In this document: positions 16,329-26,239 of the stretch, piece by piece
Layout: every line of letters begins with the position of its first letter
Numbering within the stretch: the first letter of the stretch is position 1
Assembly: GCA_030530775.1 (NCBI GenBank)
Contig: JAUMUG010000006.1
Location: 1-64,000 of the forward strand
DNA length: 64,000 bases
Source of the DNA: Lautropia sp.
GTDB lineage: Bacteria; Pseudomonadota; Gammaproteobacteria; Burkholderiales; Burkholderiaceae_E
Direction: 5' to 3'
The notes under the pieces: model-generated
The model's database searches: none
What the model was told of the DNA's origin: nothing
The model's input: the letters and a program-made list of their open reading frames with translations, nothing else
Made by a program: the position numbers and the translations under genes

Positions 16329-17183
16329 ATGTTTCCTGAAGTCTTTTCCCCGGCTTCGCTGCGCAAGATCATCGATCGGTTCGTGGATCATCTGGTCACG
16401 AATTATGCCGATGCGCTCGAAGCCATGTCGGCGCCTTTTCTGAAGGCGCTGGTCTGGATCGAACAATTGCTGCGGACTTCTCCTTGGTGGAGCATCGTGC
16501 TGGCCGTGGTGCTGGTGGCCTGGGCGGTCAGCCGCAAGATCGGCCTGAGTCTGGCCATGGGCGCACTGCTGTGTCTGCTGGGGGGGCTCGGGCTGTGGGA
16601 TGCCGGCATGCAGACGTTGGCGCTGATGCTGCTGGCCACGGCGTTGTCGGTGCTGATCGGCATTCCGATCGGTATCCTGATGGCGCGGGTCGACTGGCTG
16701 CGCTCGGTGCTGTTGCCGCTGCTGGACGTGATGCAGACCATGCCGAGCTTCGTTTATCTGATACCGGTGGTGATGCTGTTCGGTCTGGGCAAGATTCCGG
16801 CGCTGATCGCCACCATCATCTATGCCGTGCCGCCACTGATCCGTTTGACCGACCTCGGTATCCGGCTGGTGGATCAGGAGGTGCTCGAGGCTTCCAGGGC
16901 CTATGGGGCGGGACTGTGGCAGCAGCTCTTCGGTGTACAGCTGCCGCTGGCGCTGCCCAATATCATGGCGGGTATCAACCAGACCACGATGATGGCTCTG
17001 TCGATGGTGGTGATCGCCTCGATGATCGGTGCTGCCGGCCTGGGCAATGAAGTGCTGCTGGGCATCAACCGGCTTGAAGTCGGCCGCGGCCTGCTGGCGG
17101 GGCTGGGCATCGTGGTGCTGGCCATCCTGTTCGATCGGATCACCCAGTCCTATGGGCAACGTCGACATCGGGGGGAGCACTGA
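16329..17183 (+). CDS. proW: Glycine betaine/proline-type ABC importer, permease
   Basis: A 284-residue inner-membrane permease with about six or seven helices and the binding-protein-dependent transport signature around E-A-S-R-A-Y-G-A (about residues 190-197), followed by Q-L-P-L-A-L-P-N-I-M-A-G. P-S-F-V-Y-L-I-P and the C-terminal G-L-G-N-E-V-L-L-G are typical of ProW/OpuAB. It starts 9 bases after proX and its stop overlaps the proV start by one base (TGATG), so all three are translated as an operon. Confidence 0.92.
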   Translation: MFPEVFSPASLRKIIDRFVDHLVTNYADALEAMSAPFLKALVWIEQLLRTSPWWSIVLAVVLVAWAVSRKIGLSLAMGALLCLLGGLGLWDAGMQTLALMLLATALSVLIGIPIGILMARVDWLRSVLLPLLDVMQTMPSFVYLIPVVMLFGLGKIPALIATIIYAVPPLIRLTDLGIRLVDQEVLEASRAYGAGLWQQLFGVQLPLALPNIMAGINQTTMMALSMVVIASMIGAAGLGNEVLLGINRLEVGRGLLAGLGIVVLAILFDRITQSYGQRRHRGEH

Positions 17184-18466
17184 TGAGCAAGATCGAAGTC
17201 CGCAATATCTACAAGATTTTCGGCGCCCATCCCGGGCGCTGGCTGGAGGCGGCGCAGCAGGGCATCAGCAAGGAGGATCTGCTGGCCAGCAGCGGCCATA
17301 CGCTCGGGCTGCGCGACATCTCGCTATCGATCGACGAAGGTTGCATCTTCGTCGTCATGGGGTTGTCCGGTTCGGGCAAATCGACGCTGATCCGCCACTT
17401 CAACCGGCTGATCGAGCCGACCGCAGGCGAGATCATCATCGATGGTCAGAATGTGCGGGCGCTGGGCAAGCGCGATCTGGCGCATTTCCGTCAACAGAAG
17501 ATGAGCATGGTGTTCCAGCGCTTCGGGCTGTTTCCCCATCGCACGGTACTGGACAACGCCGCCTATGGGCTGGCAGTGCGGAAAGTGCCGCACGCCCAGC
17601 GCGAGGAAAGGGCGCGGCACTGGCTGGACCAGGTGGGTCTGAGTGGTTTCGAACACCAGTATCCGCACCAGCTCTCCGGCGGCATGCAGCAGCGTGTCGG
17701 TCTGGCGCGGGCGCTCACCACCGATGCGGAAATCCTGCTGATGGATGAGGCCTTTTCGGCGCTGGACCCACTGATCCGCCGCGAGATGCAGGACGCCCTG
17801 CTCAAGCTGCAGGCCCAGCTCAACAAGACCGTCGTCTTCATCACGCATGATCTGGACGAGGCACTGCGCCTGGGCAACCGGATCGCCATTCTGAAGGATG
17901 GCGAACTGGTGCAGGAAGGCACACCCGAGGACATCCTGCTGTCGCCGGCCACCGACTATGTGCAGGCTTTCCTGCAGGATGTGAACCGCAGCAAGGTGTT
18001 GAGCGCCGGCCACGTGCTGCAGGAAGGTCCCCGGCTGACGCTGACCACGCGGACTCGTCCGCGGCACGCGATGGCACTGTTGCAGTCCAAGCGCTTCGAC
18101 TATGCACCGGTGCTCGACGGTAAGCTGCTGGGCGGGGTGCTGACCATCGGCAGCATCATGCAGGCCATCGAGGATGGTGCTCGAGATATCTCGGGCTATG
18201 TCGAGGAAATGGCGTCGGTGCCGACCACGGCTGGTCTGGATACCGTGCTGGGCTACCTGTTGCGCAGCGACAAACCGTTGGCCGTCACCGGCGACCACGA
18301 GGAATTCGTCGGCATGTTGTCACGTCGCAAGGTACTGGATCTGGTCAGCAGCGACATCGGCAGCGAGACCTCGCTCGGCGAAGGGGCGGTGGATGCCCAC
18401 GGCCCGGCAACCGCCACCGCCACCACGGCCGAACTCGGGGCTGGAACTGCCGGCGTTGCGGGGTAG
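17183..18466 (+). CDS. proV: Glycine betaine/proline-type ABC importer, ATPase with CBS domains
   Basis: A 427-residue ATPase. It has an N-terminal ProV-specific extension (Y-K-I-F-G, then G-H-T-L-G-L-R-D), Walker A G-L-S-G-S-G-K-S-T, signature Q-L-S-G-G-M-Q-Q-R, Walker B I-L-L-M-D-E-A-F-S-A-L-D-P and switch I-T-H-D-L-D-E-A. After about residue 275 follow two CBS motifs (F-D-Y-A-P-V-L-D-G and a later D-K-P-L-A-V-T-G-D). In OpuA these sense ionic strength and gate transport. It ends in an Ala/Thr/Gly-rich tail of about 30 residues with no family match. The substrate is probably glycine betaine or a related osmolyte. Confidence 0.93.
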   Translation: MSKIEVRNIYKIFGAHPGRWLEAAQQGISKEDLLASSGHTLGLRDISLSIDEGCIFVVMGLSGSGKSTLIRHFNRLIEPTAGEIIIDGQNVRALGKRDLAHFRQQKMSMVFQRFGLFPHRTVLDNAAYGLAVRKVPHAQREERARHWLDQVGLSGFEHQYPHQLSGGMQQRVGLARALTTDAEILLMDEAFSALDPLIRREMQDALLKLQAQLNKTVVFITHDLDEALRLGNRIAILKDGELVQEGTPEDILLSPATDYVQAFLQDVNRSKVLSAGHVLQEGPRLTLTTRTRPRHAMALLQSKRFDYAPVLDGKLLGGVLTIGSIMQAIEDGARDISGYVEEMASVPTTAGLDTVLGYLLRSDKPLAVTGDHEEFVGMLSRRKVLDLVSSDIGSETSLGEGAVDAHGPATATATTAELGAGTAGVAG

Positions 18467-18616
18467 TGTGGTCGACGGAGTCGGTTTTCTTCCACGCGCG
18501 ACGACATGGCGCTGGGGCTCTGGAGCATGGAAAGATCGCGTGCGCAAGCAAGACCCCCTGCACTTGCACCGGTGCTTGTGCGCCCGTGTGCCAGTGTTGG
18601 CCCCATCGTGCGGCAA

Positions 18617-19141
18617 TCAACCAGTGGGGTGCTTTTCACAAATCTGGTCGGTGCCACTGGCCAGCAGTGCCGCCAGCAATCCATCGACCCGGCCATGGCC
18701 GGGAATTTCGAGCAGGGGATCGATCTCGGCCAGCGGCATCAGCACGAAGAGCCGCTGGTGCATCCGCGGGTGTGGCAGTGTCAGCTCGGCACTGTCACAC
18801 CGTTCGGTGCCCAGCTCTCCATAGAGCAACACATCCAGATCCAGCGTGCGCGGTGCGTTACGGTAGGGGCGTTCACGACCGAATGCCCGTTCGATCAGCC
18901 GCAGTCCGTCCAGCAATGCCTGCGCACCGAGCGCGGTGCTGATCCGCGCCACCCGATTGCCGTAGACCGGCCCATCGGAATCGACCGGGCTGCTCTGATA
19001 AAAACCCGAAACTGCATCGAGCCGGGTCTCGGGCAGGCGGGCGACGTGGGCCAATGCGCTGGCCAGTGTATCTGCCGGCGAACCGACGTGACTGGGCAGA
19101 TTGGCACCCAGCCCGATCCAGGCCGAGGTGTGTGTACTCAT
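18617..19141 (-). CDS. folK: 2-amino-4-hydroxy-6-hydroxymethyldihydropteridine pyrophosphokinase
   Basis: Transfers pyrophosphate from ATP to the pterin in folate synthesis. In this 174-residue protein the diagnostic parts are W-I-G-L-G-A-N-L (residues 8-15), F-G-R-E-R-P-Y-R-N-A-P-R-T-L-D-L-D-V-L-L-Y (pterin and Mg-ATP site) and L-P-H-P-R-M-H-Q-R-L-F-V-L-M-P-L. ATG 19141 overlaps the stop of pcnB by one base (TGATG); a start ten codons earlier was rejected. The pcnB-folK pairing is classical in proteobacteria. Confidence 0.95.
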   Translation of the reverse strand: MSTHTSAWIGLGANLPSHVGSPADTLASALAHVARLPETRLDAVSGFYQSSPVDSDGPVYGNRVARISTALGAQALLDGLRLIERAFGRERPYRNAPRTLDLDVLLYGELGTERCDSAELTLPHPRMHQRLFVLMPLAEIDPLLEIPGHGRVDGLLAALLASGTDQICEKHPTG

Positions 19142-21042
19142 CAGGCCGTGTCGTCGGTGGGATGTTTCCATGGGTCATCGAGCCTGTGGCCGCGCTTCGG
19201 GGCTCGATCGGATGGGGCGTGGCGCTGCTCGTGGTCCGGGTCACGATCACCCGTGCCGTTGCGGCGACGGTGGTGTCCGTCGTTGCGATGGTCTGTCGAG
19301 TCGCCAGGCGGGGCGGCGTCGTGGGTACGGGCCGCCTCGTCGCCGGCTTCCGTCGAGGGGCCGGTCGAGGCTGCAACGGCAGCGTCCGCGGGTGGGCGTC
19401 TGCGCGCCGGACGTCGCGGGCGGCGGCGGGATTTGGTATGAGCGACGGGGGCTTCGCTTCTGCTTTCGTCACCGGCCCCGGTCTGCGGGCCATCGTTTCC
19501 GTCGTCCGTATCGCGGTCCACGACGTCCTTCTGCGCGTCGCATGCCACGTCATCATCGGCACCCGTGCCCGTAAGCGTATCAATCCGGGCAACGGCTCCT
19601 GCACCGGGACGGGCAGCGGCGGCACCAGCGCCGGCATTCGCAACGGCAGTCGCGCCTGCATCCGCATCCGTGCCGACGCCGGTCGCTGCCAGCAGTGCCG
19701 CTTGCTTCTTGGGCCCGCGGCGCCGGCGCTTGCGGCTTTTTTGGTCGGTGAGGCCCAGATTTTGTACCAGGTGGTCGCGGCCTTGGCCGTCGGCCTCGAT
19801 GAAATCAGTCCACCACTGGCCCAGCGCCGCATCGATTTCGCCCGCAGCGCAGCGCAGCAGCAGAAAATCGTAGCCGGCCCGGAAGCGCAGATGCGACAGC
19901 AGCCCATGGGCGCTGCGGCCGCGTTTTTCCAGCCGGGGCTGCATCACCCAGATTTCGCGCATGTCGGCCTGATAGCGACGCTGCAGTGCCAGTTTGTTGG
20001 CCTGCTCGTCCAGCACACTGTCGATAGCCGAATGCAGGGCGGGATACTGATGCTCGCCCCTGGCCATGATCTTCCGCCAGCGAACCCGGACCTGCGGCCA
20101 GAGCAGGGCGGCAAACAGAAAACTGGGCGAAACGGATTTGCCCCGCCGCACCCGCGCATCGGTGCGGGTCAACGCCTCGGTGATGAAGGCCTCGTCGGTC
20201 TCGAACAGCAGATCGAGCAGCGGCAGCACGCCATGGTGCAGCCCCTCCTCACGCAGTCGGCGGATGCAGGCCAGACCATGACCGCTTTCGAGCAGCTTCA
20301 GAATCTCGTCGAACAGCCGAGCCGTCGGCACGTTCTCCAGCAGTGGCGCCAGCTGACGGATCGGTTCCAGTGTCGGTGGATCGACATCGAAATCCAACTT
20401 GGCGGCAAAGCGCACCGTGCGCAGCATGCGCACCGGATCTTCGCGATAGCGGGTTTCCGGATCGCCGATCATGCGCAGGATGCGTTCGCGCAGATCCTCG
20501 ACCCCACCCAGCGGATCGATCAGTTCCTCGGCGATCGGATCATAGTAGAGCGCATTGACGGTGAAATCGCGGCGGCTGGCGTCCTCGTCCCGGGTGCCGA
20601 ACACGTTGTCGTTCAGCATCCTGCCGTGCTCATCGGTCTGGGCGTTTTCCTGTGCGGCCCGGAAGGTGGTGACCTCGATCGTTTCACGGCCGAACATCAC
20701 GTGTACGATCCGGAAGCGCCGGCCGATGATGCGAGCACGCCGGAACAGCGATTGCACCACTTCGGGGGGCGCATCGGTGGCGACGTCGAAATCCTTGGGA
20801 GGCAGACCCAGCAGTAGGTCCCGCACGCCGCCGCCGACTATATAGGCGGCATGGCCCGCCTTGTGCAGCCCTTCGCAGGTGCGCATCGCTGCGCTGGAAA
20901 TTTCCTTGTGAGAGATGCCCAGTGAACGCGCCGGGTGGGTGCGTACTTCGATGTGGGCGTCGAGTGGTGGGCGGCGTTTGCCGGCGGCAGAGGATTTGCG
21001 GGCGGGGCGGCCGAACATCCAGTTGATCAGTCGGTCGAACAC
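19141..21042 (-). CDS. pcnB: Poly(A) polymerase I
   Basis: Adds 3' poly(A) tails that mark RNAs for decay. The nucleotidyltransferase core has Y-I-V-G-G-G-V-R-D-L-L-L-G, then D-F-D-V-A-T-D-A (catalytic aspartates) and R-R-D-F-T-V-N-A-L-Y-Y, all typical of PcnB rather than CCA-adding enzymes. GTG at 21042 is preferred: it follows the HAD stop by 7 bases and yields an amphipathic F-D-R-L-I-N-W-M-F-G N-terminus as in relatives. ATG 21018 is the alternative. About 170 extra C-terminal residues after the basic K-S-R-K-R-R-R-R-G-P-K-K segment are Ala/Gly-, then Arg/Pro-, then His/Asp/Arg-rich, and probably disordered and RNA-binding. Confidence 0.9.
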   Translation of the reverse strand: MFDRLINWMFGRPARKSSAAGKRRPPLDAHIEVRTHPARSLGISHKEISSAAMRTCEGLHKAGHAAYIVGGGVRDLLLGLPPKDFDVATDAPPEVVQSLFRRARIIGRRFRIVHVMFGRETIEVTTFRAAQENAQTDEHGRMLNDNVFGTRDEDASRRDFTVNALYYDPIAEELIDPLGGVEDLRERILRMIGDPETRYREDPVRMLRTVRFAAKLDFDVDPPTLEPIRQLAPLLENVPTARLFDEILKLLESGHGLACIRRLREEGLHHGVLPLLDLLFETDEAFITEALTRTDARVRRGKSVSPSFLFAALLWPQVRVRWRKIMARGEHQYPALHSAIDSVLDEQANKLALQRRYQADMREIWVMQPRLEKRGRSAHGLLSHLRFRAGYDFLLLRCAAGEIDAALGQWWTDFIEADGQGRDHLVQNLGLTDQKSRKRRRRGPKKQAALLAATGVGTDADAGATAVANAGAGAAAARPGAGAVARIDTLTGTGADDDVACDAQKDVVDRDTDDGNDGPQTGAGDESRSEAPVAHTKSRRRPRRPARRRPPADAAVAASTGPSTEAGDEAARTHDAAPPGDSTDHRNDGHHRRRNGTGDRDPDHEQRHAPSDRAPKRGHRLDDPWKHPTDDTA

Positions 21043-21049
21043 GTCGTGT

Positions 21050-21733
21050 TTATCCGAGAGGGAACAGGTCGATGATGGGCCAGCCACGTGCCTGGGCGGT
21101 CTGGCGCAGGGAGGGATCCGGATTGGTGGCGACCGGGTGGGAGGCATGTTCGAGCATGGGCAGGTCGTTGTGCGAATCCGAATAGGCCCAGATTTCGTCG
21201 AAATCGTCGAAACTCAGCCCCTGCTCGCCCAGCCATTCCCGGACCCGGATCGGCTTGCCTCCTTGAAAGGTGATCGTGACACCACGGCGTGGCTCGCCTG
21301 TATAGCGGCCGTCGTGCTGCTCGCCTTCGGCACCCAGCAGATGGCTCACGCCGAACAGCGGGGCGATCGGTGTGGTCACGAAGCTGTTGGTGGCGGTCAC
21401 GATGATGCACAGATCACCGGCCTGCAGGTGTTTTCGCACCAGCGCAAGGGCCTGTTCGGTGACCAGTGGCTCGACCACGGTGTCCACGTATTCCTGCCGC
21501 CAGGCTTCGATTTCTTCCGCGGGGCGGTTGGCAATCGCACTCAGAACGAAGCGTAGATGCTCTTCGGGATCGAGCCTGCCCGCCTTGTATTGTTCGAAGA
21601 AGGCGTTGATCCGTGCGGCAAATGCATCGGGGTCGGCGATACGGCCTGTGCGGCACAGGAAACGCCCCCATTCGTTGTCGGAGTCGATCGGCAGCAGGGT
21701 ATGGTCGAGATCGAACAGCGCGAGTCTTCTCAT
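21050..21733 (-). CDS. HAD-superfamily phosphatase, subfamily IB (SerB-like)
   Basis: A 227-residue cytoplasmic phosphatase. Motif I is F-D-L-D-H-T-L-L (nucleophile Asp at residue 8), motif II is I-V-T-A-T-N-S, the basic residue lies in the G-K-P-I-R-V segment, and motif III is Y-S-D-S-H-N-D-L-P-M-L. The family includes phosphoserine phosphatase and related small-molecule phosphatases. It is seven bases upstream of pcnB and probably co-transcribed; this pairing is common in Burkholderiales, where hda usually lies just upstream. The real substrate is not known from sequence. Confidence 0.88.
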   Translation of the reverse strand: MRRLALFDLDHTLLPIDSDNEWGRFLCRTGRIADPDAFAARINAFFEQYKAGRLDPEEHLRFVLSAIANRPAEEIEAWRQEYVDTVVEPLVTEQALALVRKHLQAGDLCIIVTATNSFVTTPIAPLFGVSHLLGAEGEQHDGRYTGEPRRGVTITFQGGKPIRVREWLGEQGLSFDDFDEIWAYSDSHNDLPMLEHASHPVATNPDPSLRQTAQARGWPIIDLFPLG

Positions 21734-22141
21734 CGGTCTATTCTAGAGCGTGTCCCCCCGATTTCCTACTGTCTCGGCGTGTCTTTGCCGCCTCGGGCGG
21801 CTGCCTGTCTCGATCTACGGCCTGTGCGTGGTGTGCGTCGGCCTGGATTCCCGACGGCTTCCCTCATGTTGCGAGCCCGGACTGCGAGCCCAGACGATGC
21901 AGTGCTGGGGCGTGGCAAAGGTGGGGGCAGCGGACACCGGATTCCGCGGCTACGTGACGGAATGTTTGGCTGAAATATTGGCCAAAACAGTTTTTTACGG
22001 CCTATATCCAGCGCTTGGCCGCAAATAGGCCAAAATAAAACATTTCGCTGATGATCTTACCTTTTCCTGGCGGCTTCTGGCCTGCGGCAGAGGGCGCTTT
22101 GATAAAATCGGCGGGCATTTTCTCTAAAAAACGAGGCAGTA
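21734..22141. promoter_or_regulatory. Divergent intergenic region between HAD gene and AspT-type transporter
   Basis: About 400 bases. The part 21960-22050 is AT-rich with palindromic elements listed separately. GATAAAAT at 22101-22108 is a plausible -10 for the transporter, and a GAGG ribosome site lies just before its ATG. No gene is seen. Confidence 0.45.
21978..22033 (+). promoter_or_regulatory. Paired TTGGCC/GGCCAA palindromes upstream of the AspT-type gene
   Basis: TTGGCCAA at 21978-21985 is a perfect 8-bp palindrome. TTGGCC (22015-22020) and GGCCAA (22028-22033) form an inverted repeat around 7 bases, so the same hexamer pair occurs twice within 56 bases. The arrangement suggests two operator sites for a dimeric regulator. 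This is inference. Confidence 0.35.
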
Positions 22142-23800
22142 ATGAGTGATATTGCACTCACTATCAGTCTGCTGTCCCTGGTTGCGGTTCTTGGCCTTTT
22201 TATCGGGCATTTCAAGTTTCGCGGTGTGGGGCTGGGGATTGGTGGTGTGTTGTTTGGTGGGATTTTGGTATCCCATTTCATGAACAAGCTCGGCGTGAAA
22301 CTCGATGCACACACGCTGCACTTCATTCAGGAGTTCGGCCTGATCCTGTTCGTCTATACGATCGGTATTCAGGTGGGGCCTGGTTTCTTCTCCTCGCTGC
22401 GGCATTCCGGGCTCAGGCTCAATGGCTTCGCCGCGTTGATCGTGGCGCTCAGCGGTGTACTGGTGGTGTTGATCCACAAGATCTTCGGCGTGCCGCTGCC
22501 GATCATTCTCGGCATCTTTTCGGGTGCCGTCACCAACACCCCGTCACTGGGGGCCGGGCAACAGGTGCTCAGGGAGCTGGGCGGGGCCGAAATCACCGAA
22601 GCGATGGGCATGGGCTATGCCATTGCCTATCCATTCGGCATCATCGGCATCCTGCTGTCCATGTGGTTGATCCGTCTGATCTTCAAAATCGACATCGACC
22701 GTGAGGCCGAAGCCTTCGAATCCGAAAGCAAGCGCCGCACCTCCGGGCTGGAGAGCATGAACGTCAAGCTCACCAACCACAATCTCGATGGTCTGCAGAT
22801 CAAGGAAATCCTCGAATTTGAACGTCACGACGTGATCTATTCGCGTCTGAAGCGGGGCGAAGAGCTGATCGTGCCCAAGGTCGACACGGTGCTCCAGCTG
22901 GGGGACGTGCTGCACCTGGTCGGCAAACCGGCGATTCTGCACAAGATGCAGCTGATCCTGGGCGAAGAGGTGAACGTCTCGGTGTCCACACGTGGCACGG
23001 CCTTCCGCTCACTGCGGGCGGTCGTCACCAATGAAAAGGTCTTTGGCAAAAAAATTCGTCATCTGCGGCTGCAGTCGCAGTATGACGTGGTCATCTCCCG
23101 CCTGAACCGTGCCGGTGTCGAACTGGTGCCCAATGGTGAAATGAACTTGCAGTTCGGTGACGTGGTCAACCTGGTGGGCCGGCAGGAGGATCTCGATATC
23201 GTGCTGGGAATGATCGGCAATGCCCAGGCGAAACTACAGCAGGTCCAGATGCTGCCGATCTTCATCGGTATCGGTCTGGGTGTGTTGCTGGGCTCCATCC
23301 CCGTCTATGTGCCGGGATTTCCCGTGGCATTGAAACTGGGGCTGGCTGGTGGTCCGCTGGTGGTGGCGTTGATCCTGGCACGGATCGGTGGCCTGGGCCG
23401 TCTGTATTGGTTCATGCCCCCCAGTGCCAATCTGGCACTGCGTGAAATCGGCATCGTCATGTTCCTGGCGGTGGTCGGTCTGAAGGCCGGCAGCAATTTC
23501 TTTGCCACTCTGCTCAGCGGTCAGGGGTTGTCCTGGATCTTCTACGGCGCGCTGATCACCCTGATTCCCTTGCTGATCACCGGCGTCGTTGCCCGGATCA
23601 AGGGCAAGCTCAACTACCTGACGCTTTGTGGCCTACTGTCGGGGTCGATGACCGACCCCCCGGCGTTGGCCTTCGCCAACGCCATCAAGGAGGAAAACGG
23701 CGCGGCTGCACTGGCCTACGCCACCGTCTACCCGATGGTGATGTTCTTGCGGATCATCCTGCCGCAGTTGCTGGCCATCTTGCTGTGGGTGACGAATTGA
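22142..23800 (+). CDS. AspT/YidE-type transporter with two RCK_C domains
   Basis: A 552-residue inner-membrane protein of the aspartate:alanine exchanger (AAE) family. It has five helices (residues about 5-180), a cytoplasmic section with two TrkA-C/RCK_C modules (about 205-295 and 296-375, with motifs [10 protein letters not shown] and [10 protein letters not shown]), then five more helices. The repeated [11 protein letters not shown] and [11 protein letters not shown] loops are the family's signature. AspT itself swaps aspartate for alanine and generates proton motive force; most relatives (YidE, YbjL) have no known substrate. It lies opposite in strand between hda and the HAD gene, which are normally neighbours. 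Confidence 0.85.
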   Translation: MSDIALTISLLSLVAVLGLFIGHFKFRGVGLGIGGVLFGGILVSHFMNKLGVKLDAHTLHFIQEFGLILFVYTIGIQVGPGFFSSLRHSGLRLNGFAALIVALSGVLVVLIHKIFGVPLPIILGIFSGAVTNTPSLGAGQQVLRELGGAEITEAMGMGYAIAYPFGIIGILLSMWLIRLIFKIDIDREAEAFESESKRRTSGLESMNVKLTNHNLDGLQIKEILEFERHDVIYSRLKRGEELIVPKVDTVLQLGDVLHLVGKPAILHKMQLILGEEVNVSVSTRGTAFRSLRAVVTNEKVFGKKIRHLRLQSQYDVVISRLNRAGVELVPNGEMNLQFGDVVNLVGRQEDLDIVLGMIGNAQAKLQQVQMLPIFIGIGLGVLLGSIPVYVPGFPVALKLGLAGGPLVVALILARIGGLGRLYWFMPPSANLALREIGIVMFLAVVGLKAGSNFFATLLSGQGLSWIFYGALITLIPLLITGVVARIKGKLNYLTLCGLLSGSMTDPPALAFANAIKEENGAAALAYATVYPMVMFLRIILPQLLAILLWVTN

Positions 23801-23822
23801 TTTCCTGTCGCTCGAGCGATCA

Positions 23823-23858
23823 GACGGAAACAGCCGGCACTTGCCGGCTGTTTCCGTC
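23823..23858. terminator. Strong hairpin between convergent aspT-type gene and hda
   Basis: GACGGAAACAGCCGGCA and its perfect reverse complement are separated by two bases, a 17-bp stem located between two convergent genes. It probably ends transcription from both sides, although there is no long T tract after it. Confidence 0.75.
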
Positions 23859-23896
23859 ATGGGGTGCGGGCGCCTCGTGCACTCGAGAATGGGAGC

Positions 23897-24550
23897 TCAA
23901 ACTGCTCCGGCCGCTCCTCTGGCTCGGTTCTGCAGATAATCTTTCAGCAGCGGCAGCGTCAGCGGCCGCTTGCGTTCCCAGGCCATCCGGTCCAGTCCGT
24001 CCAGAATGGTCTTCAGGCTGGCCATGTCGCGCCGGGTGTGGCGCAGCAGATAGGAACTCAGGTCGCTGCCGAAGATCAGCCCCCGTTCACGGGCGGTCTG
24101 CGCCAGTGCCTCGGCCAGCGCTTCGTCGTTCAATGGTTCCAGACTGAACACGATGCCCCAGCTCAGCCGGCTGGCCAGCTCGGGCAGCATTTTGTTCAGA
24201 TGCAGCGGCGACTGGTTGCCGAAGACCACCAGCGCATGGTCCGGTTGCTCGATCAGTGCATTGAAACGATGAAACAGCGTGCGCTGTCGGCCCTTGCTGT
24301 AGGCGTCCACATCGTCCACCACCATCAGCTTCGGGTTCTTCAGGTTGTCCAGCGCCGTGGCCAGATGGGTCTTGCCCGAGCCGGGCGGGCCCCAGACATA
24401 GATGAAGCGCTGTGCCGGCTGCCCACCTTTTTGCAGACTGTCGGCCAGATGGCGCAAGGTCGCCAGGCATTCGTCATTGCGGCCGGGTGCAAAGTTGTCG
24501 AGACTGGGAGGGGGAGGCGGCCCGAAATCCAGCGTCAGTTGTCGGTCCAT
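23897..24550 (-). CDS. hda: DnaA regulatory inactivator Hda
   Basis: A 217-residue AAA+ protein related to DnaA domain III. With the DNA-loaded sliding clamp it stimulates hydrolysis of DnaA-bound ATP and prevents re-initiation. Visible are the clamp-binding N-terminus M-D-R-Q-L-T-L-D-F (Q-L-x-L-x-F type), Walker A G-P-P-G-S-G-K-T-H, Walker B V-V-D-D-V-D-A-Y and the sensor region G-N-Q-S-P-L. Length is normal. It is divergent from purM, separated by about 220 bases. Confidence 0.92.
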   Translation of the reverse strand: MDRQLTLDFGPPPPPSLDNFAPGRNDECLATLRHLADSLQKGGQPAQRFIYVWGPPGSGKTHLATALDNLKNPKLMVVDDVDAYSKGRQRTLFHRFNALIEQPDHALVVFGNQSPLHLNKMLPELASRLSWGIVFSLEPLNDEALAEALAQTARERGLIFGSDLSSYLLRHTRRDMASLKTILDGLDRMAWERKRPLTLPLLKDYLQNRARGAAGAV

Positions 24551-24773
24551 GTCGCGGTCAACCTAGGCTGAAGGGGCTGGGGAGGATTAGCGCTTGCATC
24601 GGATGATTCTACCTACAGACCCGGGCTCCGGGAGCAGACTGCCGATCACTCGGGTGACTATATCTGGACGGCTCGTCGGCTTTTCTGCACCGCCCGTCCG
24701 CCGGGTTAGAATCCCCTCGCCAGGGTGTTGACCGGGTTTCGCGGTCAGTCCGAACGGCGGGCGAGAGGGGCGT

Positions 24774-25838
24774 ATGGTGGATACTAAAAATTCAGGACTT
24801 TCTTATCGCGACGCGGGCGTCGACATCGATGCCGGCGACGCACTGGTCGATCGGATCAAGCCGCTGGCCGCGCGCACGCGTCGTCCTGGTCTGCTGTCGG
24901 GCATCGGCGGCTTTGGCGGACTGTTTCAGGTGCCTGCCGAGTACAAGGAACCGGTGCTGGTTTCGGGCACCGACGGGGTGGGAACCAAACTGAAGCTGGC
25001 CTTCGCCCTCGATCACCACAGCACCATCGGCATCGATCTGGTGGCGATGAGTGTCAACGACATTCTGGTGCAGGGCGCCGAGCCGCTGTTCTTCCTCGAT
25101 TACTTTGCCTGCGGCAAGCTCGATGTCGAGACGGGGGCCGCCGTGGTCGGCGGTGTGGCCACCGGTTGCGAGCAATCCGGCTGTGCGCTGCTGGGCGGCG
25201 AAACCGCCGAGATGCCCGGTATGTACGCCGATGGCGAATACGATCTGGCCGGATTTGCGGTCGGTGTGGTCGAGCGCTCGCAGATCATCGACGGCAGCCG
25301 CATCCAGGCTGGCGACAGGCTGCTGGGATTGGCATCGTCCGGCCCGCACTCCAATGGCTACTCGCTGATCCGCAAGGTCATCGAAAAAGCCTGTGGTGAG
25401 GTCTCGGCCCAGGCACTGAGGCAGCCGCTCGATGGCAAACCGCTGGCCGAGCATGTGATGGCGCCGACCCGCATCTATGTGAAGTCTCTGCTGCCGCTGC
25501 TGCGTGATCCGGCCCGGCCGATCCGTGGGCTGGCTCACATCACCGGCGGAGGGATGCTGGAGAATGTGCCGCGCATGCTGCCAGGGAATCTGGCCGCCCA
25601 TATCGAGGCCGGTTCGTGGATCCGGCCGGTCATTTTCGACTGGCTGCAGCAACAGGGCGGCATAGACGAGCACGAGATGAACCGTGTTTTCAACTGTGGC
25701 ATCGGTATGGTGGTGGCGGTGGCCGCCGGCGATGTCGCCGCGGTCGGCAGTGCACTGGAGGCCGCCGGCGAACGAGTGTTCGAGCTGGGAGTGATCCGTC
25801 CCCGTACCGAAGGAGGACCGGCGGCCGTGGTGGCCTGA
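24774..25838 (+). CDS. purM: Phosphoribosylformylglycinamidine cyclo-ligase
   Basis: Closes the imidazole ring (AIR synthetase) in de novo purine synthesis. In this 354-residue protein recognisable stretches are [24 protein letters not shown] (ATP site), [27 protein letters not shown] and [13 protein letters not shown]. Start at ATG 24774 gives the usual N-terminus. Confidence 0.96.
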   Translation: MVDTKNSGLSYRDAGVDIDAGDALVDRIKPLAARTRRPGLLSGIGGFGGLFQVPAEYKEPVLVSGTDGVGTKLKLAFALDHHSTIGIDLVAMSVNDILVQGAEPLFFLDYFACGKLDVETGAAVVGGVATGCEQSGCALLGGETAEMPGMYADGEYDLAGFAVGVVERSQIIDGSRIQAGDRLLGLASSGPHSNGYSLIRKVIEKACGEVSAQALRQPLDGKPLAEHVMAPTRIYVKSLLPLLRDPARPIRGLAHITGGGMLENVPRMLPGNLAAHIEAGSWIRPVIFDWLQQQGGIDEHEMNRVFNCGIGMVVAVAAGDVAAVGSALEAAGERVFELGVIRPRTEGGPAAVVA

Positions 25839-26239
25839 CGAGGCATGAACCGTTGCCGTTGGATTCCAAGTATCTGATCCGCCACTGGACAGACGTCTCC
25901 GGGCATCGTGCCGCAGTCATCGATATCGCAGGGACTGCACCAGGTCGTGCTTGACAACGGCCGGCAGCCGATCGTGCGCATGGTGGCATGGTGGCATGGT
26001 GCCGTGGCGTGGCTGATGGGGGCTTGGAATCGATTCGAATACAACAACTGCATCCGGGTTGTAAAGAGCGTGGTGGACCGTCCGGCAGGCGGCCGCAGCC
26101 ATGCTGTTTTTGTTTGCAGTCTTTCACGCTCGATTGTGGTATAGATGTGATCGTTCCGCATTTGTTTGAATTGGCGCGTTCGAGTGCCGTTTCAGACGAT
26201 GCGCATCTTTTGTGATTCTCCAACTTGAAAGGTAGTGCC
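25839..26239 (+). promoter_or_regulatory. Upstream region of the formate dehydrogenase operon
   Basis: About 400 bases with no supported gene. Bases 25981-26010 contain short direct repeats of TGGCATGG. TATAGA near 26140 could be a -10 element. I could not identify a clear FNR, NarL or sigma-54 site. The ribosome site before fdnG (GAAAGG) is acceptable. Confidence 0.35.

Noticed and set aside
15276..17180. Very long open frame (634 codons) on the minus strand
   Set aside because: It is antisense to proX and proW, which have clear family motifs. The translation is Gln/His/Arg-rich shadow sequence with no family features.
25981..26010. Short direct repeats of TGGCATGG
   Set aside because: Too short and irregular to call a repeat array; likely chance in a G/T-rich stretch.
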